Program-made: the position numbers and the translations under genes
Part shown: positions 1 to 11,352 of the stretch, in pieces
How the letters are laid out: each line of letters begins with the position of its first letter
Position numbering within the stretch: the first letter of the stretch is position 1
DNA from: Mermis nigrescens
Lineage: Eukaryota > Nematoda > Enoplea > Mermithida > Mermithidae
NCBI GenBank assembly: GCA_036768485.1
Contig: JAVLUZ010000154.1
Coordinates: 43,232,284 to 43,296,283, forward strand
Direction of reading: 5' to 3'
Length of the DNA stretch: 64,000 nt
The notes under the pieces: model-generated
Seen by the model: only the letters and a program-made list of their open reading frames with translations
What the model was told of the DNA's origin: nothing
The model's database searches: none

Positions 1-549
1 GATGTTATGATTTCTGTTCTATTTAAATGACATGTACATTTGCTTGATTAGATTGCTTCACTTTAATTCGTGCAGTGATTGTCCCTTAACTCACCCAAGT
101 CTACAAACATAAATATCTCAACCAATGAAAGAATGTCAACTAAGAAATGTATGCTTTGGGAGAAACATAAACTTTATCGCTCCACTGATGCAAAATCAAA
201 TATAAATTCACATGGGATGTTGAAATTAAAATTTCTCTGCTTCTGACTAAATAAATATTTTTCTGACAAATGTTTGAAATCCTTCTATAATTTGTCAATA
301 ATCAGATTAAATAATCATTGCTTCTTTCCAATTTTCTTCATGACCACAAAATCGTTTCTGATCCTTCAGAAAAAATTAAATTTGTTTCTGTTAGCTTTTC
401 TGTATTGTTCATCTGAATCATCTTCCTATTTAGATTCGATGACTGTTTTTGCATTGCAAAGCATTCATTTTGACGCTTGAACATGCAACTGGTTTTAAAT
501 TGAATAAAAGGCTTACTGTTATACCTTGATGGACTCTGTCTTTTTCTAG
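1..549. other. AT-rich stretch with no recognised feature
   Basis: No exon, RNA gene or bounded repeat was recognised. A short open frame at 274-480 has the Phe/Leu/Ser-rich composition of random AT-rich DNA and is not taken as a gene. Confidence 0.5.
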
Positions 550-2534
550 AAAAGGTTTCAAATTATCTTGCTGAGCCTTTAGCAGAAAGTATCTTAATGC
601 TTCTTTTATTAACTAGCACTATCCCAAATTTAGGGAAATTAGCTGAGTAAGTCTTCTATGAAAAGGAGACGTAGCCTTACTTGAGTAATTATAGACCGAT
701 TTGCATTTGTCTGCTCATCGGTAAAATCATGCGTGAAAGATTGATTAACTCAAAAGTTATCGATTTTCTCACTTTCAACAGACTCTTATCTTCTTCTCAC
801 TTTTGCTTTCTAAAATCTAAGTCTTGTGAATTACAACTACTTAAATGTAAACACAGCGACGGTATCTTTGAGCAATAGGACTCCTGTCGATATAGCTTAC
901 ATCGACTTTTCGAAAGCTTTTGATAAACTCCCGTTATCTAAATTCTATTATAAACTCTCAAAATATGGATTCAAGGTCTACTTTTTAATTGGCCCGATTC
1001 CTTTTTAAATGGTCTGTCTCAGCAGTGTTTGTATTAACGGAGTTTTTTCTGATTTCATGCCTGTTGGCAGTGGTGTTCCCCAAGGTAGTTGTAGTTTATT
1101 CTTAATGTATGTTGATGACCTATGTAACTTGATTCAAGATAGTAAAATTTACTCTTTGCCGATGATAACAAAATCTTTGGTCCATCTTGATGATTATCAT
1201 TTAATACAAAAAGATCTGGATAATATTTATACTTGGTCTATTAATTGGCAACTTACCTGTTAATAACGAAAAATGCAACTTTATCATTCGGTAAAAATAA
1301 TCCAAAAAAGCTTTTTGAATAACATGACTATTCCAAATATTTCAAAATAATTTCAAAATAACTTATTCCAAAATAATCCTAATTGTAAGGAACATTTAAA
1401 TCGCATAATTAAAAAGGCTGTTTCTCAGTTGTTTTCGATTACACAAAGCTTTATCTTTCTCGTGATAAAGATATTTCACTTAGGACATATACTCTTTATG
1501 CAAGACCCATGCTTGAATTCTTCATGTTTCTGTATGGGATCCATATTATGCAAATGATATAAATCGTCTTGAAAGTGTTCAGCGTAAATTTACTAAACGT
1601 CTTTTTTGGTTTTCATAGCAATTTATCCTATCCTGAACGCCTAAAACTTTTAACCTACCTTCTTTAAAACTTCGTCATCTCACATATGTATTTTTATGTC
1701 TCATGTATCAAATTATTAAAGGTTTATCTTGTATTGATGCTAATGAATTTTGTATTTTTAGTTCCAGGATCACTCGAGCTGAAAATTGTCGCAAACTTAC
1801 GTCACCAGTTTTCCGTTCTAATGCTCACCTCAACGACTTTTCCCAACGCTATTCGAAAATTTGGAACAAGTTACCTGATCATGTCGTCGCTTCTCCTAAC
1901 ATTGGTTCGTTCAAAAAAGAGCTGCTAAATATTGATTTTGCAATCTTATTGTTGGGGCATAGGCGGTGAAACGACCGAAGCTCCAAAATTTAGCTTCGGC
2001 CGAAGCCGAAGCTTCGGCTAATTCTTGCTTCGGCTTCGGCCGAAGCTTCGGCCGAAGGCCGAATCTGTATAAATTTCCAGGCTCAATTCTTGATTAGTAT
2101 GAAGAATGAATTGCGAACTGAGTCATAAATATGAGTTAAGCTGATTATGTTCCGGGAGTAATATGAAGTAATAAACAGTATCATTCATTGCAAAAATTTT
2201 ATTCAAAAGCGCAATTAATTCTCTTCATTAGCACTGATTTCATTGATAGACATTTCATGTATGTATATCAGCAGGTAATACGTATTGATCATCATCAGAT
2301 TCACTATCCTGAGTATATAAAAATATAATGTATTATTGGAATAAAGCCTGGAATTTCTGAGAATTATAAATAACAATTGATTAATTCCTAATTTTCCGCT
2401 GATACTTAAATTTGTAGAAGGTAGACATAAAAGCAAATAGAGATTTCTTCCCGTTATTAGATGCAGAAGTTTAAGAAAGCTAACACGTCGACCATGGAGC
2501 AATTATCTAATACAAAAAGAGAATGGTTCTACAG

Positions 2535-3254
2535 CAGTGTTTTTTAACTCGGCAAAGATTTTTCCCATTGTACAAAGATTTATTAGCACTGTCTTTGTAC
2601 ATGTTACAAAGATTTTTGGGAAGACAATGAATTGCAAAAAAGATCTGAAATTGCAAATTATAGGCGCTATGCAGCCGAAGTCAGTAATTGTGTGTTCTAC
2701 ATATCTTTATATACATGAAATTGCATTTCGAAAGTAAATATATCAAATTTGCCGTTTTAAGACGATCCTTGGTGATTTTTGCCCTTAGAGACCCATAAAT
2801 TAGCTAAAATACACTACCAAAAGTCGAAACAACTGTTTTTACCACACTTAAATCGCTACTGTACCATATTCTAGTACTCCAAAAATTTTTGTATACAAAA
2901 TTTACAACAATTTTGGGCAAACAAAACTATAAAAGGTGAATTCCCAAAAATTTTCGGTGCTTTCACTGCTGAAATGAGTGATTTTTTTGTCCATATATCT
3001 TTAAAACGGTAGAATGTGCATTTAGAATGAGAAAATGTCACATTTTTTCGGCGCTTTGCGCCGTTTTGAGACAATTTATAATGAAGTTTTGAAAGTTAAG
3101 AAACCCAGAAATTAGCTAAAATACACTACCAAAGATCGAAAGCCCTGCATTACCACACTAAAATCACCACTGTACTATAATATAGTATAATAAAATTTGC
3201 GTGTACAAAATGTACAAAGACTTTTGGGGACCATCTCTGTACATGTACAAACTA
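2535..3254. mobile_element. tgtac-family hAT-type MITE, copy 1, right end lost
   Basis: The left end starts CAGTGTTTTTTAACTCGG and the body follows the family's layout: TGTACAAAGA blocks, CGGCGCTTTGCGCCG hairpin motifs, and a CACTGTAC(T/C)ATA block. The right terminal CACTG is missing; the sequence passes at about 3255 into GGATGCACCGGGCC, which looks like a piece of another element. No target duplication could be paired. Confidence 0.7.
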
Positions 3255-3821
3255 GGATGCACCGGGCCGCTTTTTGACCGGGGCCCGGGTCCGGCGTGAG
3301 CCATTTAAGACTGAGACCAACCAGGACTGGCTAATTTTTGCTATATCCAGGATATACTGATGTATACATATGTATGTGGCAAAATGTGACTTATGCAGAA
3401 TAGCGTCTGGGCAAGTCTATGGCATCCGTTCCACATGTATTTTCGAGTTCAATTAATCATCATAGCTTATATAGGCCAAAAATTTTTCCTACCATTCATA
3501 AAATCTGGCCCAATTTACGCAACTTGCATCATTATCAGCTGAATTGCATATGTTTTAGATCAGACGAGTTGAAAGATAGCATAAACAAGGATAGAAATTT
3601 TGCGTGCATAGTTTATTATGTTGACAGCCAATCAATATAAAAACATTCTTAAATTTATCCAGGTGAAGTGGTCATCTCATTTGGGTAATTAACACCATGG
3701 AGTATTTGGTTTGGGGAGAAAAAGAAAATAAAATAATGCTAAAAAGTCCTATTTTTTTTTGACAGGTCAGTTTATCTCTATTCTCTAGAGTTACAGTTTG
3801 TTCATCTGCAACAACTAGAAC

Positions 3822-3874
3822 AATTTTTTTTTTTTTTTTTTTCTTTTTTTTTTTTTTTTCTTTCTTTCTTTCTT

Positions 3875-3957
<83 letters not shown>

Positions 3958-3982
3958 TTTCTTTCTTTTTTTTTTTTTTTTT
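3822..3982. repeat. Long T-rich homopolymer tract with TTTC interruptions
   Basis: About 160 bases are almost pure T on this strand, with occasional C. It could be an old poly(A) tail of a minus-strand retroposed sequence or a simple expansion. Its length is likely to be unreliable in an assembly. Confidence 0.9.
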
Positions 3983-4961
3983 ATATAAATGCTATGGTAG
4001 TGAAAGTTACAGAATTGGATCCATATGGTATGTAATGAAATTACTGTCTTTGGGTGAGAGAATTGATAGAAGATGGAGCTCTCATTATGTGGAATTTTAT
4101 ATACTACAATGAAAAGGCAAGAAGATGGTTATCAATGTTTTTTGTTAAGAGTTGATAGAAACGTAGTATGGTGAAATCTAGATTATTTGTTGATTACTAA
4201 TGTTACAATTAACAGCAATATGAAGAACATTTAATTAATAATTATATATATGAATATATATGTATGATATGTGACTATATTTTCAAAGACGCTAAAATCT
4301 GAACAAAATGCTAGATAATTTCAACAAGAGGTTGAAGTTGCGTATTTTGGTTTGCGTTTGGGCCAGCTTCAGTATCTGTACAAATGACATTATTAAAATA
4401 AAACACTGGTACACAGTAGACACACGATATACAACAAGTGCAAAGATGGCGTTGGAATTTCGAGTACAACAAAGACATGCTTTCAAATGTGAGACATGTA
4501 GGCACAAAGGTGTTTTTCCTTTAAGTGTCTCTATCATTTTCTTCACGCTAGTAATTCATTCATAGTCGGAACTTTTTTAAAAATGAAAACAGATGCGGAG
4601 CAGATACAATGCTAGATGAGTCAGCTTTTGTTATTAGTACATGGTTGCTTGCTGCTTGTAGTAGTCAAAGTTACTGTTGTGATCATATGCTTTAACAAAA
4701 TTTAAGGTGACTAGAAGATAAATTGAGCTACATGGCGTCATCTCGGGGTTAGTTATATGGTATCATTGTCAAATGATAGTAAATAAAAAATTGCCCTGTA
4801 AAGCTCGGCTTCGGCTTCGGCTGAAGCAAGAGAAACATCACATCTTCGGCTTAGCTTCTGCCGAAGCCGAAAGCTTCGGCCGTTCCCTGGGCATAGGTGG
4901 TTGTATCACACTCCGTGATCTATATCCCCTTGTTCTAGCATTGTTTGTATATGGGTTGTAG

Positions 4962-5140
4962 TGTTCACCGAAGTGTATTTTTGTGACATAAATATTTTCT
5001 GCGTCTTGTCTTGGCGACAACCGCTTTGTAGTCTTTTACGTCACTAAGTTAAAATAATAGCCAACTAGACTAAATCGGCGCGAAGGCCAGCGCCTCTTCT
5101 TTTCCTCCACTGACTAAACCAGTGCTGGCCCTGTCTTATG
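4962..5140. other. Probable 3' remnant of the broken retrotransposon
   Basis: After the last retrotransposon-like stop the sequence runs into an unassigned stretch containing TGGCGACAACCGC and then a GC-richer segment. No gene was seen. Confidence 0.3.
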
Positions 5141-5550
5141 TTCTTTACAGGTTTTACGGCAATGAGATTTGTTCAAGAAGCAAGGATGACAAGAATCTTT
5201 TACGAATGATTATGAATTTGCTGATAAACTGACGATTTTCAGGGTGAATTAAGAAGCGTGATTCGGCCGATTTTGCAAAAATTTTAAAGGTTACGATTTC
5301 CAGAATTGAAGCGCTCTTTTTACATAATTTTCCGGGCGCATAACCCGAACCCCGCTGCGGGGTGCTTGAGCGCACCAATACAAGCCCCGTCAACCCTATC
5401 TCACCAAATTTAAAACGTCTGTGTAGCAAAATTTACGTAGTGTACAGTTCTATTGGTCGCAAAACGTAATTTTAAATTTATCCTTTGGTGTCCCTTAGGT
5501 TTTTGGAAAATTTCGGTCTTGCCCCCGAAACAAAATCCTGGATATAGGCC
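5140..5550. repeat. Fragment of a CAGGCCCGTA-ended repeat family
   Basis: It ends with AAATCCTGGATATAGGCCTG and shares wording with 50030-50245 (GATTTGTTCAAGA, GTGGTCGTGAAACGT-like, TGGATACGGGCCTG). Fuller relatives start CAGGCCCGTAGCC (15520) or CACGCCCGTAACC (56273). A left end is not clear here, so this is called a fragment. Confidence 0.5.
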
Positions 5551-5703
5551 TGTTAAAGGGGATAATTGACCTCCAATTCTCTGCCAAAATAATAAAACAA
5601 GCTGCTAAAATTAGTCAAAAAGATGTTAAGTTTTACCGAAAATGTGGATGATGAAATTTCTGACTTTGGAGGGATGGAGGACGACTCACTTTGGGTTTGG
5701 GAT

Positions 5704-5963
5704 CACATCTGGGCGTGGGAGGTTTGGGGGTACGCATCCCCCGAGAAACCAAAATACCTCCCCCAGAAATCAAAATACGCCCCTAGAATTCAATGTTTAA
5801 AATTTCCTTTGTTTTTTTCTCGCAATTTTTTCATGCCAATGGATGGTGTTCGATGAGAAACGTTGAAAAATGGTGTTTTTCGCCATACCACCATTTTTAA
5901 GACCATCTTTTGACTTTTGAAAAATCTTGCACTCCCCTAGAATTTTGCTGCTGCCCACGTATG
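5704..5963. mobile_element. C-family MITE, copy 1
   Basis: A 260-bp element runs from CACATCTGGGCGTGGG to GCTGCCCACGTATG and is the reverse orientation of the copies at 28810 and 40111. The flanks TTTGGGAT and TTTGGATA match at 6 of 8 positions. The core includes CCAATGGATGGTGTTCG and TGGTATGGCG-type blocks common to the family. Confidence 0.8.
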
Positions 5964-6165
5964 TTTGGATAAGTATAACAACACCGCGCTCATTACGAGA
6001 CTATGTGCAGATATGCACTTCATCTCTTATGTAAGACTAAGTGCTGCAAATAAGAAACCAAATATTTTTCTTATCGTACAGTGCTTTATTGCACATGTGT
6101 TCCTTTTTATGCACGCTACTTTTTTCCTAGTCATGTGTTTGAGCACCTTCCTTTATAGGTTATCA

Positions 6166-6418
6166 ATGTCTAATCCAACTCTCGAATCAGGAAATCCGGA
6201 TATTGCATATGACGCTGACTATTCAACTCGTTTCAATTTGCCTTCCTTGAACTCTTCTCCTGTCATGCCCCAATCATTTGCACCTTATCAGTCGATCAAT
6301 GCAACACCGACTTCATTTTCAAATAGTCAGGATGCCTCTTTTACACAGACATTGAACAGAAACGAGGATTCGCGAAATACAGAATTTCATGCTGGGATCT
6401 ATAATCCAAATTTTATCG
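6166..6418 (+). CDS. SLC12A9: SLC12A9-like exon 1 (N-terminal cytosolic region)
   Basis: It encodes about 84 residues starting [12 protein letters not shown], rich in Ser, Asn and Pro with no membrane segment. The ATG at 6166 was chosen because CTTTATAG (6151-6158) is a good splice acceptor just upstream, so the in-frame ATG at 5965 is probably intronic. The exon ends at ATCG before GTATAC with one base carried over, which matches exon 2. A non-coding 5' exon or a trans-spliced leader would have to supply the 5' end; neither was seen. Confidence 0.7.
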
Positions 6419-9400
6419 GTATACTCAAATATTGTATCGTTTACATTTCTTATCCGGTCAGTATTTACAGTAAAACATTTTTCTTAGATTGTGTATTGAC
6501 CATGAATGTTATAGGAGTATAGGGGATTCGGGATTCCTTACTCTGAGTTGGTCGTTCCCCGTCCGCATCCCCAAAGACTGCAAATATTTACGCCCCCTAT
6601 ATTTGAGAAAACCTTGCGTTTCTACATCATATTTATATGCTTTCGCCATTTATGGCCAAAAATTGAAGCTCATTTACACCTCCCTAAAAATGGCCGACTA
6701 CCCCCACGCAAAATACATATTTTATACGGGTCGCAAAATTACAATTAGCTATGACCCATTTTTGTTATCTGTTCTTTTTCAGTCTCGGAGCAATTAATCC
6801 TGTGATTCCGTGTTGATAAATCTGTCTTCTAAAATAGTGCATAAGTTTTAATACACTTTTTTCTTGTTTTGTTGGCTCTTTTGAAGTTCTAAAATTTTAC
6901 TGCATCTTTCTTTTTGATAGCCTTAATAGTAAGTTCACGCTATTTTTTGGTAAATTCAGAATTGTTATTTAGCTGATTTGACCCAAATTTAAACGTCCGC
7001 TGCCTATTAATATTTAAGTGCTGTATGTTATGCGTCGTACACGCGTGCACATGGGAAAGTATGGAAATTCAGACCCAAAAGGAAAAAACAAAGTTTCTTT
7101 GGAAAATAATAAAATGAAGGTCGAAAATTGGATGAAAATAAAAATTTTTCCTGAAAAGTGTTTCGTAGTTAACCATAAACTATAAATTAATGTAATTTTC
7201 AAATTTTTCTGACATGATATACTGGATTTTGCGGCCATTTCAGCTCAAATTGTTCGACTGATGCCATGCGATGGGCTGATCTCCTAAACTGGCCACGCTA
7301 TGCATCTATTTTTTGGACTTCTGGCCAGACATGCACAGCATGGAAATTCTGGGGCGATCGAAATTCTAAAGACACCTACCTTTTCGGCTTAAAAGAAGTG
7401 GATGCGCGTCAGAAACGTAATTTTTGGCGTTTTTAAATATGCGGTATTTCTACGAAAAAGCTGTTTATAGGCGATGTCGACCATTTTCATCATTTGAATG
7501 GTAACAAAATCGTGAACACTAAATTTACTGTTTTGGATTTCTTGGGATTAAACCCTCCCCCCACTGCTGACCCTCATACTGTGCATCTATGATGTGCACC
7601 CATACATGTAACGGCTCATTTTTAGGGAGGGGTAAAATGATCTCCAATTTTTGGCCAAAAATGGCCAAAAAACGCCTAAAAACTGATAAAAATTCGATTT
7701 TTCTTTTCAAAAATCGGGGTGGGGTTCAAAAATTTTATGGCTTTGGGGGATGGGAGGGACGTCCGACTTTGGGTGGGGGGATCCCCCTATCCCCCTTGTC
7801 TACATGTATGTGTGCACCTGTGTGTCTAGTGATATGCTTTTGTTCTAATAGGCTATCATTCGACGGATAATGTTTCTTCCACTGGAGGTCGATCTGATCG
7901 TACGCAGGTTGGTCACCCGCACAACTCCGCCGCGACTTTACCGCCCGGTACTGACAAGACTCCTTTAATAAATGAATCCGATTTTTTACGGAGCTTATCG
8001 TGTGCCATAACAAGACCAGGCTTGTTCGATTTGAATATGTATCGTTTTGGCCTTTCAACATTTTCGGGTGTCTTTTGCCCCGTTGCCTTATCAATGCTTA
8101 GCGTTCTGCTTTACTTAAGGTTAGGTGAGTGGAAGAAATGCTCTAATGACAGTAGTTTGTACGATGGAATATAAACACATGGGTTGATTTTCCAGATTTA
8201 TTTATCCTCATTACATTGTATGTTTTTCATACCATAGATGTATGATGAAATTCTTGCTATTAGTAAAAGCTGCTTACATATTTGGCGTATAAAGTCGAAC
8301 AAAATTTATGTTTGATTGCGATTTAAGTAGTTGATCGAACATTGCTAGGATTATATCGGAATAAGTTTAGTTTTTTACGTGACGCATGAAGCTGGTTTTA
8401 TTTAAACTAGTTCTTTCGTAAATTGCGGTCATTGCAGGGCATGAATTGATTTTGCCCTCCATTTTTCATGGTTTACGAAAGTAAAATATGGCTTCAATTA
8501 AGATTGATCGTTTCAGTTGAAATAGTTCAACTGGTTTCTCACCTTACACAAACTGGTTACAACAACGGAGATTTTAGTGATGTTACTGTGAACGTCTGTT
8601 TTACGAATTTTTCATAATTGACAATTTTTCTCATGGATTTATGTAATTAAATCAATTACAAAACGTAATTTAAAGTTGAGCAACGTCTATAATATTGCAT
8701 GCGGATGTGACAAGCATTGGGTTACGTTAAGCATTATTTTATTGAACTGATTGGTATTGCTGTAGCACTAAACAAATGCCCTTTTCTAGCTACTTTTATG
8801 TGAGTTAAAATACATTTTCATGCACTGGGTTTCGCTAAACAGTATGAACTGTAATTGCTCTTATGAAGTAAAAGTAAAATAAAGCATTATGCAGACCGGA
8901 CTTGCCTGATTTTCATAATAATTTATTTGCTACTATAAATATAAAAAGTTTCCTATATGGAATGTAGGTTTTGTCGTTGGACAAGCGGGTGTTCTCTTAT
9001 CGCTGGTCATACTTTTGTTGGCATACGGTATAATATTATTAACTGGATTATCGCTGTGCGCCATTTCGACAAACGGAGCCATAGAAGGATGGAGTCTACT
9101 GTAAGTTTAAAACATTTATACTTGTAACCAACTACTCAGTACGACTCAAAACTCGTGTCAGAAAGTGGGAAAATTTTTCAATACAGATGAAAATATAAGC
9201 CGAGTCGAATCTAACTTCGTAGTTTTTATTATCACCGCCCTCACCATCGAAAAATTAGTAAGAAAGATAAAATTTCAAATTGTTGCGTTCAGATATGCAT
9301 TAGCAAAATAGCGCTGTAGTAATACTGCTTCTATGAATTGCTTAAGCGAGTCTCGGTAATTTGGCGAGAAAAAGGCATATGATACTTATAAACGTAATAT

Positions 9401-11287
9401 TTCACTCTCCAGAACCTTCGAAAAAATAATGAAAACACCTATAAAAGTTTGCTCGAAAGCATGAATTACTCGAAGAAATAAAATAATCATCCGGAAGTTT
9501 TCATCAACACAGAATCAGCTTCTAATATGCATTGCTAAATCAAGAGGCGGGGATCAGGCACGTAGCTGGCCCTCGTATTTTGGGGGTACCAACACCAATT
9601 TTGGGGGACTAAGCCCTAGGGATGCAACGGGTCCAGATTTTTTGGAATATCGGGTCCGGGTCCGGGTCTCAAATTCGTTAGATAACGGGTACGGGTCTGA
9701 AAAAATAATGGGTTCGGGTCCGGGTCCACGATAATTTGTGAATTATGTCTTATATGAACAAAATGGTCTATATTCATATACAGCTAATTTTTGAATGCAC
9801 TCAGATTGCGTGATTGCTTCTCATTTTCAGAATGTCAGTCCACAAAAGTTGAAGTTCACTGAATAAGTGATTTAAATAATTATTTATACATCTAAAGGTG
9901 ATATATATATATCTATAATTTTTCAAGAAAAAGTGGGGCAGAAACGATCCAAATTCGAGACGTATTGATAAAAAAATTGCTCGAATGATTGCACTGGACG
10001 ATCAGCCATTTCAGTCTGTTGAAATTATTGGTTTCATGGAATTAATGCGAGAAGTTCTCTTTTTTAATTGCCTATTAAATTTCGAGTAACATACATTAAT
10101 CAAGTTTAATTTCTAGATTCCGTTATATGAGCTTAAATCAAGAATATTTTATAAACATGAAGTACTGAGTGAATATGAAAGTGTGCGAGAAAAATAGCTG
10201 ACTAGGTTAAGAAATGCGTTCAAATCGGTATTTCATTCACGACTGACATGTGGTCTGGCATCAGCGAATCATTGTTTAGGCAAGTTTTCTTAACCTTGAA
10301 AACTCTGTAACATAATTGATTAATCCCAACGTTTTAATTTTTAAGTTTAACAGCACATATAATTTCGGACGACTTTAAGCTGAAAAAGTGGATTTTGCAT
10401 GCATCACCTTTAGGTGCTGAGCATCACACAGCACAATATTTAAGCGAAGTGCTCGAAAACATGCTTTATTCGTGGTACATTAAAAAATGATTAGTGAGTT
10501 AGCGTGTAGATTCTCAAATTAACTACGAGTCATACAATATCTTTATGAATTTCTTGCAGGTGCAGTTATTGTACGCGATAATGGTACAAACATAGTTAAG
10601 ACGTAAGAGGATTCAAACTTACCAAGTGCAAGCTGTTTGAAAAAAGCATAATTTGAATTTAATTGTTAAGGCGGTAGTGACAAAAAACTTATTTTTTCAC
10701 AAGTTTCATGTACATACTTCTCAGCTCATTTATCCAGGCTCTCGGACAGCAGCAAACGGTTAAAAATGTGCCTTATTTGCCGAAAAATGGCTGGCAATTT
10801 TCACAGAAGCGACTCAAACAGACAGTGGCGGATCTAGGATTTTCCTAGGGGGCGTATCTTAACTTTTCCAAAAACGGTCAAAAATAGGTCCGAAAATTTG
10901 CCCTCAACGCACAAAATAGCGCCTTTTCGGTATGTTACGGTGTATACTTTTACATAAGATCACTTTTGACGCAATATTTTTTCTGAAAATTTTAAAATTT
11001 TAGACAATTTTGTGCGAAAAAAATCATTAAATTTCTTTGACTTTAACAAAAATCTGGCGTAAAGCGCCGGAAAATTTGTGAAATTAAGGTAGATAGACGT
11101 CTAGAAGCATGATTTACTGCTTGATTTCCAATATTTATAGCATGTGATGTGAAACATCGAAGTTTTTAGTTGAAAATAAAAGAAAACTATGCAAAGATAG
11201 CGGTTTCTGCTGTTAAAATTGTTTTGAAACCTACATGAACAAATAAATGGCTTCAGGCAGTTTCTTTTGTAAAAGGTCCGTTTGTAC

Positions 11288-11352
<65 letters not shown>

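Larger units (their letters stand above)
1964..4889. mobile_element. hAT-like element with GGCTTC subterminal repeats
   Basis: The element is bounded by a perfect 8-bp duplication GGCATAGG (1956-1963 and 4890-4897) and by related inverted ends, CGGTGAAACGACCGAAGC on the left and CAGGGAACGGCCGAAGC read from the right. Both subterminal regions (1977-2070 and 4802-4885) are packed with CTTCGG/CCGAAG words in alternating orientation. It sits inside a retrotransposon reading frame. I could not identify a transposase in the interior, which holds a tgtac-family MITE and a long T-tract. The hAT class is inferred from target size and end type. Confidence 0.75.
550..4961 (+). pseudogene. Decayed non-LTR (CR1/Jockey-like) retrotransposon, reverse transcriptase region, interrupted
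   Basis: Reverse-transcriptase landmarks occur in the family order but in several frames. There is a degraded palm start before 660, then SNYRPI (about 683), DFSKAFD (about 903), SGVPQGS (about 1070), a YVDD-type box (1108-1120), an FADD-like box broken by a one-base loss (about 1155), and the C-terminal WNKLPDHV block (about 1861-1890). Stops and frameshifts show it cannot make the enzyme. The frame is cut at 1963 by a 2.9 kb hAT-like element and appears to resume at 4898 (GGCITLRDLYPLVL) to a stop at 4959-4961. The assignment to a CR1/Jockey-like clade rests on motif style only. Confidence 0.8.

Noticed and set aside
5965..6165. In-frame upstream ATG at 5965 that would extend SLC12A9-like exon 1
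   Set aside because: The 67 extra residues are a hydrophobic run without family similarity and partly follow a MITE; a good acceptor lies at 6151-6158.
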